Assembly: GCA_035235625.1 (NCBI GenBank)
Contig: CP141147.1
Location: 11,459,001 to 11,523,000 of the forward strand
Length of the DNA: 64,000 nt
Direction: 5' to 3'
From: Saururus chinensis
Lineage: Eukaryota > Streptophyta > Magnoliopsida > Piperales > Saururaceae
Below, in pieces: positions 10,795 through 21,689 of this stretch. The stretch's first letter is position 1. Every line of letters begins with the position of its first letter. The notes beneath the pieces were generated by a model. The model had not been told where the DNA came from. It ran no database searches and worked only from the letters and a program-made list of their open reading frames with translations. The position numbers were made by a program, and so were the translations under genes.

Positions 10795-12098
10795 TGATAT
10801 GCACATAACATAACTATTTCTATATCCCTATTTTATCTGTTTTTGGATTTTTTTAATGTTACTATTGGCTAATTAGAGTTTAATTCTTTTGTATAGTGTT
10901 TGATAAGCTTAATCAATGAAATTACTATTTTGGAGCAACATGATGAATTTCTGTGAAAGAATTAGTTCAAGTTAGAAAACTCCTTTACTAGAACTAAGTG
11001 GGTGGCCAAGTGTTTCGAAATAGCAAGGATGGAATGTCTTAAATGAAGAAAGAGTTAATGAAGTGAAGTGGAAAGTAGAAGAAAGGAAGGGAATCAAAGC
11101 CAGAAGACCAAATAAGCAAAGGACCAAATTAGGAAAGGGAGAACGACTCTTATTTGGAAGGGATCTTGCTTATTTGGATATTGGTAAATCTCATGGTCAT
11201 TAATAGAAATGCTAACTTAGGAAGTTACTTGATTGAGACTTGCTCTCAATGGAATAAAAAGGCTAGCAAAGAGGACGACCTAGATGGGAGGTTTTGAAGC
11301 AAAGAAGAGTCTAAAACCAGAAAACACACGTGAATAATAGTATCCAGCAAAGCCTCAAGCTGAGAACGAACAAGGGAGAAAGAAGAAGGAGAAGCCGGTT
11401 TGGCCCGTCGTCAACATGTGCGCAACCAATGTCTTCTCCAAATCAACTCTCTTCTCCAAAATTCATGGCTAGCTAAACTTATATCCAAGGCTTAGATGAA
11501 GCCCTAAACATATTTGATTCTACTTTTTCTTGTTTTTATTTAAGTATTGAATTAATGTAAGACTTTATTCCGTATGATTAATGAGAGTTTTATTATGTTA
11601 AATTCTACGCGCTTGAGAGACGGTAGGTTGTTTAGTACATGAAACCAAACCAAAGAATGCTCGTGTTTGAGAGGAATGGGTGCACTCTAAGGTGCTTTTT
11701 GAATGAAGTTTTTATTTTTATTTGAATCTCTCAAGAGAGATAGGTTTTTCCAATTTGTTTTAACCATTTTGGATGCGGACATATGAGAGGAGTATGTGTA
11801 ATTTTTTATGCATGTGTCCGAGAAGAACATGAGAGATACATCAGTTCGAGATTATAAATTCAAGTAGAGAGAAAACTAATTTGTTTATGGTGGATTCAAT
11901 GCATTTGTGTTCTTTTACATTGATCTTTCATTACACTTTTAGTAGTTTTAGTTAATTAAAATCCATTTATTTGCTTGAATTAGTTAAGTACTCCATTTAG
12001 ATTTAGTTGAATTGAATCAATCCTTTTGGGATCGACCTTGTTTAGCCATTTTTGTATTTTTGATTCATTTGCTTGTGAGTATATATTTTTATTTTACA
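10795..12098 (+). repeat. 3' LTR of element A
   Basis: Starts TGATATGCACATAAC directly after the polypurine tract and runs to about ATTTTACA at 12098 (1,304 bases, close to the 1,309 of element B's LTR). It contains TTTTGGGATCGACCTTG near its 3' end, typical of this group. The right end was chosen from the CA dinucleotide and similar length; the matching 5' LTR is outside the window, so the end could be off by some bases. Confidence 0.65.
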
Positions 12099-14235
12099 TG
12101 AGTAGTCTAAACCATAAGGGGATTAGGATTCCTAATCCCCTCCCTCTATAAATAAGTCTTAAGAGCCTTAATTAGAGACTTTTGGATATTTTTAGATATG
12201 GCTGAGAATTTGTGGTGCCCTAGCCTCCCTCAAGGTGAGTAATTTGATTATTTTCTACTTAATCATTTTATCCTTAATGGGGAAGTGAAGGTTATTCATG
12301 CTTAATTATAATTTTCGATGTCATCTTCTATAAGCACCACAAATTTTTTTGTTCATATGCCCTAGATCTAAGGAAAAAATCATAATTTTATTGAATATGG
12401 ATCCTTTGATTTCGGAAAATTTAAGGAGTATTTTTTCCCTATAGGTAAGGGTTTTTCTTTCGATAAGGTTTTACTTGCATTAACACCATGTTTGTTGGAA
12501 AAATTATATTCTTGAATAATGGACATGACTTGAATCATTTTTAGTCTCTATTTTTTATTCACCACTATGTTTCAGATAGTTTTGCTTTCAGTTATGCTCT
12601 CAAACATTTTTGGAAGTAGATTAGCATGACTATATTGTATTCTTAATTTTTTATATTTTTCCATAATAATATGTAATTATTATAGTTTTTAGAATACGTG
12701 TTGTACAGTAAAACAATTCTTTGTTTTCATATTTAGCAGTGTGTTTAGGGATACAAACGTATGACTTTTGGGTCCTTCATTTTCAAATGGGTTGATATAC
12801 GTGTTATGAGCATGCTATAAAAATTTCAAGTCATTTGGAGCATGATAAGTCAATGGAATAGTCATAAATTTGTAGGTTGATAGTTTTGGCAGAACTCGAC
12901 TACCTCATTAATTAATTAGCAAAAATTATTTTTTGTACCTATTTTCATATGATATTTATATGTATTGTGATTAAGACTATGATGTAGGTTTCTACAAATT
13001 TTCACTTTGCTTAGAGTTTATTTTATATTTTTCCTAAAATGTACACGTTATATATTGTGATTATGTTAAAACATCTACCTAAGCTAGTATGATAATAAAA
13101 GAGATATTATTTTGTTAATTTTGTACTTTCGGTATGTTTAACTTTATTAATGATACGCATTCATATGTCTAGGGTTAATTTAGTAAATGCATGTTTCATG
13201 CATGTCTTAGTACATATGATCTTATATACCGAATTATTTCTTACATAAGATAGTATGATTACTTAAGGTTGCACCTGTAACTACACTTATATTTCATGTA
13301 TCAAGAAAATGATTTGTAAAATATGGATTAATCGTGGTTAGTTGAGGTTTCTATGGATGACAAATTATTCGCATGCATTAGAGGTTTTTTTGAATCACTT
13401 TATGTCCAAAAGGGAAATGTTTTACTTCTAATGGGCAGGGTTGTACATTTGAAAGGACGAGTTTATTCCTCCCCCGGGCTGAGATAATTGAGATTATTTA
13501 TTTATTGAGATTTCTGGAGTTTAAGTTGGTCATGGCCGTTGTGCAACTATCTGACCAGGGATTTTTGGTGTTTTTCAGTATTTAGAATACTAGGTGACAA
13601 GTAACAAGCAACAAGAGATATGTAATTTGATTGGTTGCACTATTTTATTATCTTGTGATGACTTTTGGTATTCATTTACACCAGATTGTCGTGTAAAACT
13701 CTTGTGATGGAAATACTGAGATTTATTTTCATAGGTTTTTTTTAAAGACTTTTATTTGAATGGACTCATGTGTTAGGGTATTAGTGAAAATATTTTTAAG
13801 GCTTATTGAGTTTATAATCATCCTTTTTTATTTTTGGGAATCCGTCGAGATCCACTGTGTGATGGTGTCACGCAAGTGCTTAGGATTGCATGCAGAATGA
13901 TAATTGAGGAGCAACTGAGAGGAGGATTACAATTTTGTAATGTATAATTAGTAGGAAATAAATGAAGAAATATTATGAAACTTCATATTAATTGAGTATT
14001 TCATTTCTAGTTGGTAGCTTCTTTTTTTTTTTAGTTTGAGGCATATGTTTATGTCAATGTGCTATAACTCTAGTAGGTGGATATTTAATCATAGTTATGA
14101 TAAAAGTTGATAAATTTCCTTTTAACATTAATCTCCAGGTTGTTTTTAGGTAAAGCGATGACTCAACCGTGCAATACCGATCTAATCAAGGGTAGGGTTA
14201 GGAATTGTTGCATCCTCTAGCTGGTTTTGAGTGTA
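12099..14235 (+). repeat. LTR-like repeat R, copy 1 (5' part replaced by element A)
   Basis: Matches 25800-27278 and 36178-36558 in the same orientation over most of its length, for example GTTGATAGTTTTGGCAGAAC at about 12877, TCATTTGGAGCATGATAAGT near 12830, and AAGCGATGACTCAACCG near 14150. It carries a TATA box at 12147-12154 and a terminal segment which in copy 2 ends GGGTATGACA, so it is best read as a long LTR of a gypsy-type element. Element A inserted into it, so its start lies left of the window. No coding capacity. About 340 bases at 13540-13880 have no counterpart in copy 2. Confidence 0.6.
12118..12154 (+). promoter_or_regulatory. Palindrome plus TATA box of repeat R
   Basis: GGGGATTAGGA-T-TCCTAATCCCC (12118-12140) is a perfect 11-base-arm palindrome. 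Six bases later comes TATAAATA (12147-12154). A similar palindrome and TATA box occur in LTR3 at 43912-43942. Promoter function is inferred from position and sequence only. Confidence 0.5.
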
Positions 14236-14676
14236 CTTCCGCCTAGGCCACCCCTTGTGCATGTCTTTGGAGGCTTTTTGGTCTTCGACACCTCTTTGGG
14301 GACTGACAGTACTTCGCCTAAATCCCTAACAAGCTCCCTCCAACATTTCCACCATGGGGCAGCCTCTTTTTCTTCAAAGGTGATGCTTTGGACAGCTGGA
14401 ATCATCACCTACACCACCTCTATCATGCGCCTCATCATCAAACTCACCGGACAACAAGGTAGGAAACTCTGAACTCTATAATTTTGTATTAGCGTGCATG
14501 TACGTTAAAATGCATGCTAGTGCTAAGGTAAATAAATTCTATTGATGAAAAATACTAATGATGTCATGTTTAATATCATGATATGAGATTGTGGGAATGA
14601 AAATCAAATTATACGTTTAATGGTTTGATGATTGGTGGACTATTCATATGTTCATTGGGAGGATTTTTTTGCAAGC
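14236..14676. other. Unassigned non-coding DNA
   Basis: Follows the end of repeat R. A short GC-richer piece at 14236-14470 contains overlapping open frames on both strands of 60-80 codons with no family resemblance; I do not call them genes. The rest is AT-rich. Confidence 0.4.
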
Positions 14677-14920
14677 CTGCTAAATGAATGGGCTGAATGC
14701 CTATGTTATGGAGTATTTGCATGATAGTTAAATGAATTGGCCGAATGCCTGTAATTTGACTTATCTATATGTTAGCTAAATAGATTGACTGAATGCCTAT
14801 GTAATGAATTTCGTGCATGTTAAATAGATGGACTGTTTGTATGCAAATATGATGAATTATACACATGCTAGTTAGATGGATTGTTTGTATGTTTATGCTA
14901 TGAATTATGAGTATGCTAGA
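14677..14920 (+). repeat. Minisatellite, about 48-base unit, five imperfect copies
   Basis: Units begin TAAATGAATGGGCTGAATGC (14681), TAAATGAATTGGCCGAATGC (14729), TAAATAGATTGACTGAATGC (14777), TAAATAGATGGACTGTTTGT (14821) and a fifth near 14872. Spacings are 48, 48, 44 and about 50 bases. The last two copies share changes (TTTGTATG in place of GAATGCCT). Confidence 0.75.
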
Positions 14921-15419
14921 TGTATGTTCACACATTGTAAGTGATGTCAGATCTATTGTACATGAATTATGGTGTGGAATTGAGGGTTTCTGCATGTAGG
15001 TTATCAATGGGCAAGTGTTTCATGGGCTAGGGTTAATTTACATTGGATTGAATGTTGAGCAACGAGAAGAAGGCTTTAAGGTTCATTGAGTATGCAAACT
15101 TATAGCTGGTTTGGATTGGATCGAGCATTGGAGTGATGAGCAGAAGTCTTTAGGGTTTTATGAGTCGGCGAGGAATCTAAGACAGTAAGATTTCATAGTA
15201 TAATTGTATCAGCATAATGTACATATTATAAACTTGAACATATTTGAACCAAGTAATTTAATAGTAAGAGAATGAAGCTTTAGCTAATTCCAACAAAATG
15301 AGTTTTGTGTCTTGTTGCAAGATGATGAACCGTTGACTATGCAGTTGTGAGATCACTGTGGAACTTACCCTTCGAGGTGCTGTCTTGGTGCATGTTTAAG
15401 CCCATACATCTGTTGTTCT
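14921..15419. other. Non-coding, nothing recognised
   Basis: AT-rich sequence with no open frame, repeat match or RNA gene that I can support. Confidence 0.4.
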
Positions 15420-15990
15420 TTTGAGAACATTGTAAGTTTTTCACCTAAGTCATATTGTATGTTTTTGGCCCAAGAGTGACACTATAAGATTTCTTCCATT
15501 AGTTTGCATTGTATGGTCTCAGAGAGTGGGCATTTGTGCACTTAGGTAAGTAGTATCATGGATCTACTCTTACCAGTTTGATCATGTGCCCAATGAGCAC
15601 CGGTGTACCTTCAAAAAAATCCATGTTGTCTAGATTCCTCCCCAAAGGTTAAGGTGATTCCCTAGTGAAATTCCTTCTTTATGACACTAGAGCTGATTAG
15701 TGCTGTAATTAGCTCTAGTTGTTGGATGTAAGTGTAAGTTTGTAAGTATAAAGGTTGTGAGTATGGAATTTTCAGGGTAATATGGATTAAGTTCCATTTT
15801 TGAGATGGTTGGTAAATTGTCAACTGCACATTTATCATGTCTAGCCATAACGTTTATCTTCTAGGATATTTTCTTGGTTCTATGTTTAAGCCCAAACATT
15901 TGATGCACTATTTAGAGCGTTGCTATGATGCCTGAGGTTTTTCCATATATTTGCTTTAAAATTTTACTAAAATTCTGTTTCAAAATACGG
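15420..15990 (+). repeat. Dispersed repeat U, copy A
   Basis: The segment around 15505-15760 (GTTTGCATTGTATGG, GTGGGCATTTGTGCAC, TAAGTAGTATCAT, ACTAGAGCTGATTA) is repeated at 19940-20170 in the same direction and at 16690-16930 inverted. Non-coding; probably part of an LTR, since copy C ends in a CCCGAGTGTGGCA-like terminus. Confidence 0.5.
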
Positions 15991-15999
15991 ATGTAAATC

Positions 16000-16960
16000 A
16001 AAAGAAACCAAAAAATTCAAATCATCTAAAAACCATTTTTATAAATTAATCCATCTTACAAACAAACCAACATTCTTAGGAGGGACCCAAAACAAAAACA
16101 TAAAAGCAAAACTTGCCATGGCTATGGTCTTTATAAACAAATACATCCCAGGCCTCTTTGAGTACAAGTTCTTCAACGGTCTAAGTTCTAAATCATACAT
16201 ATATGGACAAGTCTAGAAAAATAACACATTTAACTCTCACCTTAATCAATACATGAGATCCTGGCACCAAAATTCGCATAGTCTCACTACAAGTCTGCTG
16301 TATTCAAAGACGAGGAAGAACAATCCACCACAAGGAAATGAGTCTGATCCAAAAGGCTATTTGATAGACCTACAAAAGCCTTTAGACCAAGGGGCTAAAA
16401 AAAAGGGTCTTAGGAAAACAAATCAATGACATTCATAAGTTCATACATAGATGTATTCATGTAACCACACATAAAACAAGAAAGATATAAAACATAAATA
16501 AGGTCTCACACACAAATCATCCTACTAGTTGAACTTATACTTACTCTTAGGACAAACTCTTACACTTACATTTTGAATCAGAATCTTACCAACTTACTTG
16601 TACAATCATACACTTACGCTTACTCAAAACCATACACATACCACTTACTCAAAATAGGATACATACCACTTACTCTTATTATTGTACACATACTATCAAT
16701 AGCTAAATGCCACAGACTTTGTTGAAGGGAAGATACACCTATGCTCATGGGGCATAGGTCAAAAAGGTAAGAGCAGGTCTATGATACTACTTACCTGAGC
16801 GAGCAAATGCACGCTCTCTGGGGCCATACTGTGCCAACTAAGGGTGGGCATACAGTTCCACTCTTGGGCAGAACATATTGTGCCATTTATAGACAAAAAG
16901 AAATACATACCCATGAAGGGTGGAAACTTACAGTGCTCTCATAGAGCATCAAATTTCTAG
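16000..16960 (-). repeat. Dispersed repeat U, copy B (inverted)
   Basis: On the minus strand 16930-16690 reads TATGGCCCCAGAGAGCGTGC, then GGTAAGTAGTATCATAG, matching copies A and C. Further left the plus strand is rich in CTTAC/ACTTAC motifs (16540-16690), the complement of the GTAAG-rich run that follows the core in copy C (20170-20400). A and B lie tail to tail about 1 kb apart. Confidence 0.5.
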
Positions 16961-18000
16961 GAAATATAGCACCAAGACCAAATCCCGCAAGACAAGACCA
17001 TGGCTAGACCAGGAAGGACGCTCAGTCAATTACTTATTGACTGGCTCAAACACAAAACTTAATATGTCGAAACCCTTAGTCTCAACTTACAACATTATCG
17101 AATTAGGGTTACCATTCAAGTTCATATTAAGTAACTTATGCATGTATAATTATACGTGGAACTACTGCCATCTTACATTCTTCAGCCAACCAAGCTAGAA
17201 CTACACCCATTTTGAAGCTTTAATCCACAAAGGTAGCATTCTTTACTTATCTCATCACCCACCCTTACCCTTACAATCTTACGGATCTTTGCATAGGCTT
17301 ACTTGTCAAACTCAAATTCCATACTAACATACTCTTACCAACATACACTTACAACCTTACATCTTATACCATCAGCCTTAAAACCAAATTGTCTTACTCA
17401 AACTCCTCAAATGAAACCCTTTAGACCTAAGTCCCATCATCAAACCCTTACTAATTCCTTACTCATTATTCTTTTGTTATAATTCATATTATGTACATTA
17501 TGTGTGTACAATTATGTTGTCATCTCTTACTAACTCACATTCCCCCAAAGGTGCTCTGAACCTTAAGTCTTCAAAATCCTTTCATCCCTTACGTCTCCTA
17601 CTCTTTGCTCCACTATACCAGCCGATTCAATCCAAAACCAATCCCCTAATCTCATCAAATCGATCCTTTGCCAATCTTACATCTTTTGTTGCTAGCCATC
17701 TCCCCATCATAGTCCATGAAACATCCATTCCACAAACATCCCATCAAATGCACATGCCCATGCCCATCAACCACACAGATTTTTCACATGCTCTAATCAC
17801 ATACATATAAATCATCAACCACTTACTATCTTACATTTACTCTTTGCTAGCATACACATAGTTAACAGATATAAATTTGGCTCATTTAATCAGCATTTAT
17901 CATGCAAAGCATTAAGATACAAACTCCTAACATGCTACTACACATTCAAAGCATGCTATCATGAAACTACAAGTTGAAGGTCCCCTAGCTCATAATCCAC
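16961..18000. other. Non-coding repeat-derived DNA, minus-strand continuation of U likely
   Basis: CTTAC-type and pyrimidine-rich plus strand with two open frames of 92 and 102 codons (16920-17198, 17502-17810) of biased composition (Thr/Ser/His/Pro) that match no family I know. I see no gene here. Confidence 0.4.
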
Positions 18001-19740
18001 GTGAGTTTGATTATGAGCATATGACAGTGGCAGTGTCGATGGCGGAATAAGTGGCCACAAACATTGCTCTAAGAGAGCTATTGTCACGAGGATTTTCAAA
18101 GACTTCGGAAGTAATCTAGGTAAGGCGGGGCTGATTTTTCTCAAAGCAATTAATTTGGCGCACTAGGGTGGCCTGGCAAGAGGTGGTGCCACTAAAAATG
18201 GCAAAAGCGACGGGGCTAAATGGAGGTCGACAACCTGCTAAAAACACTTGTTTGACCACAAGATACTAAAATTGGTCGCAGACCACACGCAACAGCAACA
18301 ATTTTGCATTGTCGTAGCCTCACCAAAGGGTTGGGCACTTGGTTACGTACTCACAGAAATAGGAGAGACAGAGAAGGGCTTTAACAATGATGATGGTGTT
18401 GGTCAATCATCATACACCACAATGACGGTGCCTTTAACCTAAATTGCACGAGCAACACAAGCGTGTACAGTAAAGGGGGAACCATAGGGGAGGATAGGTT
18501 GTCGGTGGTCAAACACGGAAGAGGTGGGGTTCACCCGAGGCCAGTGGCTTACAATGCAACTTTCCTGTGGAAGAACCGGGAACTAGGGACTCTTTCCCCT
18601 AGGTTCTGGGTTGTGCGTAAGGGAAAGTTGGGGTGCAGAGGTAGAATCGGGCCAAAAGTGTTGGCCCTGGCTATCACTAGGCCGGTGCAGAGCCCATGAT
18701 AGTTAGACAGGTGGCCCAAGGCCGTGCCCTATCAGGCTGGATAGGTTGGCCCTAGGCTGGGGTGTGTCTCACGGCGGCGCTAAGAAATGTAGCCCAAAGT
18801 TTGGGGGCATGGTTTGGGCAAAAGATGTGCAGAGCGGATAGGAGCAGTGGAGGCTGGGAACGATAGTCTCATGTCATCGTTGGGTCAACCTGTCGACTGC
18901 AGCTATCGCTGGTCAAAAGGAACAAAGGGACTCGATCTAGCCAAGGGCGATGGCGTGCTAGGCTAAGGTGACAGACACGCTGTTGCCAGGCCACAAATGG
19001 TCTAACGAGGGTCAAGCGACGGACTTGGGAGATGGTGGTGATCCATCAATCGAATAGACATCGGCCCGATGTCATGCGACGTCTAGCAATGTAGAACAAA
19101 TGTTGCCGTAAAAGAAAACAACACAGCGGAAATCCGTCTGGGATCATAATAGGGCAGAGGAGGCCACCAGGGAGGTAGTGATCAGGGTCTGGGCAGTGGC
19201 CTTGCTATCGCTAGGCCACATGGGGCATAAGGCAAGCCGGCGGTGGCGACAACCGATGGCACTGCCATAGGTCGCAACAAACAGAAAACCAAAAAAAAGA
19301 AGAGGCAAAGCTGATTTTATCTCATGTCCGAGGAGGGGGGGCAGGGAGGCCCTGACGGTAGGGCTCGGATGTCATCCTGGTAGGGGCTGAATTGTGGTGA
19401 CAAGCTAGAGGCCATGCACTTGACGGCATATCAGGCAAAAGAAGGGCAGTTTTGTAGGGCTAAAATGGGAAAAGGACAGGGAAAGGGCGCGGTAGCCGAT
19501 GGATCCAGGCCAGGGTGGAAGAGGCGTCGTCGAGCAGAGGCTGGTTGGGCGAAAGCCAATGGCCGACAATTGTTTTCCTTCCGCTCCCAATGGGTCAGGT
19601 GCGCCGCACCGGATCCATTCATTTTATTCTTTTCTTATCTCTCCTTCTATCTTCTGTTGTTTCTCCTTCACGTCTCTTTCTTTTCTTTCCCATTTTCGCA
19701 TTGAAAGTTTCTGTGGCATGTCGAGGTCCGTGGCATGTGA
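18001..19740. other. GC-rich non-coding band
   Basis: Clearly richer in G and C than its neighbours, with repeated GGCC, GGTGG and GGCGACA-like motifs (for example 18170-18240, 18700-18780, 19180-19270). Several short overlapping frames exist on both strands in all phases, the pattern expected from GC-rich DNA rather than a gene. 19610-19700 is a pyrimidine-rich run (TCTCCTTC/CTTTC). Possibly the upstream half of LTR U copy C. Confidence 0.45.
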
Positions 19741-21023
19741 CTAAACACCACTCCTGACTCTATGGTTACAAATATCGTGGTCAATTACAAAAATGGATAT
19801 GCCGAAGCATTAGATTTTCCTGTCAGAAATATGAGTAGAAAATTTATAGAAAATTATAAAAAATTGCAAAAAAATCAGGGATGTTATAGATGCACATTTT
19901 TGCCAAGAGTTGGCACTGCCAAAAGTGGTAGTGTATGTTTCTACCCTTTGTTTGCATTGTATGGCCCTAGAAAGTGGGCATTTACATGCTCAAGTAAGTA
20001 GTATTATTGATCTCCTATTACTTATTTGATCCTATGCCCCAGGAACATATGTGTCTTGGATTATAAAAAGTCAATGACATCTAGTTACTCCCAAGAGATT
20101 AAAGTGATGCCCCAATGGCATTCCTTTCCTTTGACACTCGAGCTGATTAAATTGTAATAAGCTCCTTTAAGTCGATAGTAAATGTAAGATTGTGTAAGAG
20201 TGAGATTGTAAGATTCTGAGTAAAGGTAAATTTGTAAGCTTCTGAGCAAGAGTATGTTTTTAAGCTTTTGAGTAAGAGTAAGTGAAAGACTCTTTGAGTA
20301 AGACTGTAAGCATACAGATTTGAGTATGATGGTATGAGTAAGATGATAAGTATATGAGTATAGGTAAGAATATCTAGTATGAAAATGTGTATGAGCATAT
20401 GTTTAATGTGAGTCAATGGTTTTATTATGCTTTCCTGCTTCATGTTGATGTTCAATGAAAGCAGCTATGTATGAACTTAGAGAGTTCACTAATTAAAACT
20501 CTCCTACTAAGTATGAAAATGCTCATTTTCTTTCTTTTTAGCTCCATATGTTCTAGAGGCTTTGTAGGTCCTTGATTTAGAGCTCCTTGGACTGGACTCT
20601 TATGTTCATTTGTGGACCAGATTTTGTTGTTTTCATTTGTATTTTTCATTCAATATGAATCTTTATTTAATTGCCACGATATGATGTATGGGTGAGATGA
20701 GAGTTTGAGATGTTTATATTTTTATGAATCTGTATATAAGACTTTACACTTCAGACAATTATGCGGTTTGTATTCAGAGGCAAATGGGGTACATTTTCAT
20801 TTAATTTTCATGTTTTCTATTCGATCTGTGCCTTAGAATGTTTGGTTTGGTCATATGACGATTTGACACAGTTTAAGTTGAAAAACTTACATACGATGAT
20901 TTATATTTATGAAAAATGCTTTCACTAGTTTCAAGTTTTGTCAATTTTCACTATGTATAGATGTTATATTATAATTTTTTGAGAATTTTAAAGAAAATAT
21001 TTGTAAAATTCCCGAGTGTGGCA
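19741..21023 (+). repeat. Dispersed repeat U, copy C, LTR-like with CA end
   Basis: 19940-20170 matches U copy A. It is followed by a run of imperfect GTAAG(A/C)TT(C/T)TGAGTAA units (20170-20380). The stretch ends CCCGAGTGTGGCA at 21023, like the ends of other LTRs in this window (GGGTGTTACA, GGTCGTGACA). No coding sequence. The left limit is uncertain. Confidence 0.45.
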
Positions 21024-21689
21024 GAAAGTACAAAGTCATGGATAGATCAAGAGCCTTAAACTAATTTGATCAAGCCAAGACAGTCAGAGATAGATCAATT
21101 ATAATCCAGCAAAAATACAAGGAAAACATATCACAAAACAAACTAATGGGTGCTTGAGACTTGATATAACATAGACGGGAGAGAGCACCTGGTGTACTAA
21201 TTTTCGCTGGAAGGCACAAAGTCGTGGCTAGGGCACTAGCAAGATGCAGTCTGTGGGTCGTCAACTACACAAGAAGCTTAAAAGGCATCTTTCCCAGTTT
21301 CCTCCAAAAAAGGGAAGGAAGGGTGGGCACGGGTGGCGGTGCAAATTGGGGCATCAATCAATAGAGAGACGGACAAAACATTAAAGATATAGGACTTGGG
21401 AGGGGAGAAGAAAAAATAGGCCAATGGTGTCTTCACTAGATTTATGCTCAAATCGCTACCCGGTCTCTGCGCTGATGTAGAGAGGGGAGCAAAGAAGAGA
21501 GGCTTCCTTGCCACTACGTTGAATCAGTAGCCCATTCCCCCAATCCTAATGGAGGGAAAATAATAGTCAGGTTGAGTAATCTGGACTGGACTAGGATGCC
21601 AATCACTAGTTTGACCATCTGGGTCTTTGTGACCCAGTCAGGTTAAGCTCGCTCAATAAAAGGAAATAACCAACCCATTTTTCTTAATA
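21024..21689. other. Non-coding, nothing recognised
   Basis: A moderately GC-rich stretch with two open frames of 64 and 78 codons on the minus strand and no recognisable product. No repeat partner seen in the window. Confidence 0.35.

Larger units (their letters stand above)
1..12098 (+). mobile_element. Element A: Athila/Tat-type Ty3/gypsy retrotransposon, 5' truncated by window, interrupted by element B
   Basis: A decayed LTR retrotransposon reads left to right. The window opens inside the linker between protease and reverse transcriptase. RT, RNase H and integrase follow up to about 3087, then a long non-coding tail, then a 3' LTR at 10795-12098. The order RT-RNase H-integrase defines Ty3/gypsy; the FMDD active site, the integrase wording and the long non-coding 3' tail with purine-rich boxes are typical of the Athila/Tat group. 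Element B (4267-10220) is inserted in the tail: sequence before 4267 and after 10220 reads on as one tail, and the equivalent tail in B (4267-6051, inverted) gives the same order of boxes. The 5' LTR and gag lie left of the window. Confidence 0.85.

Noticed and set aside
19405..19757. Five overlapping frames on both strands
   Set aside because: A GC-rich stretch lacking stops by composition; no family resemblance in any of them.
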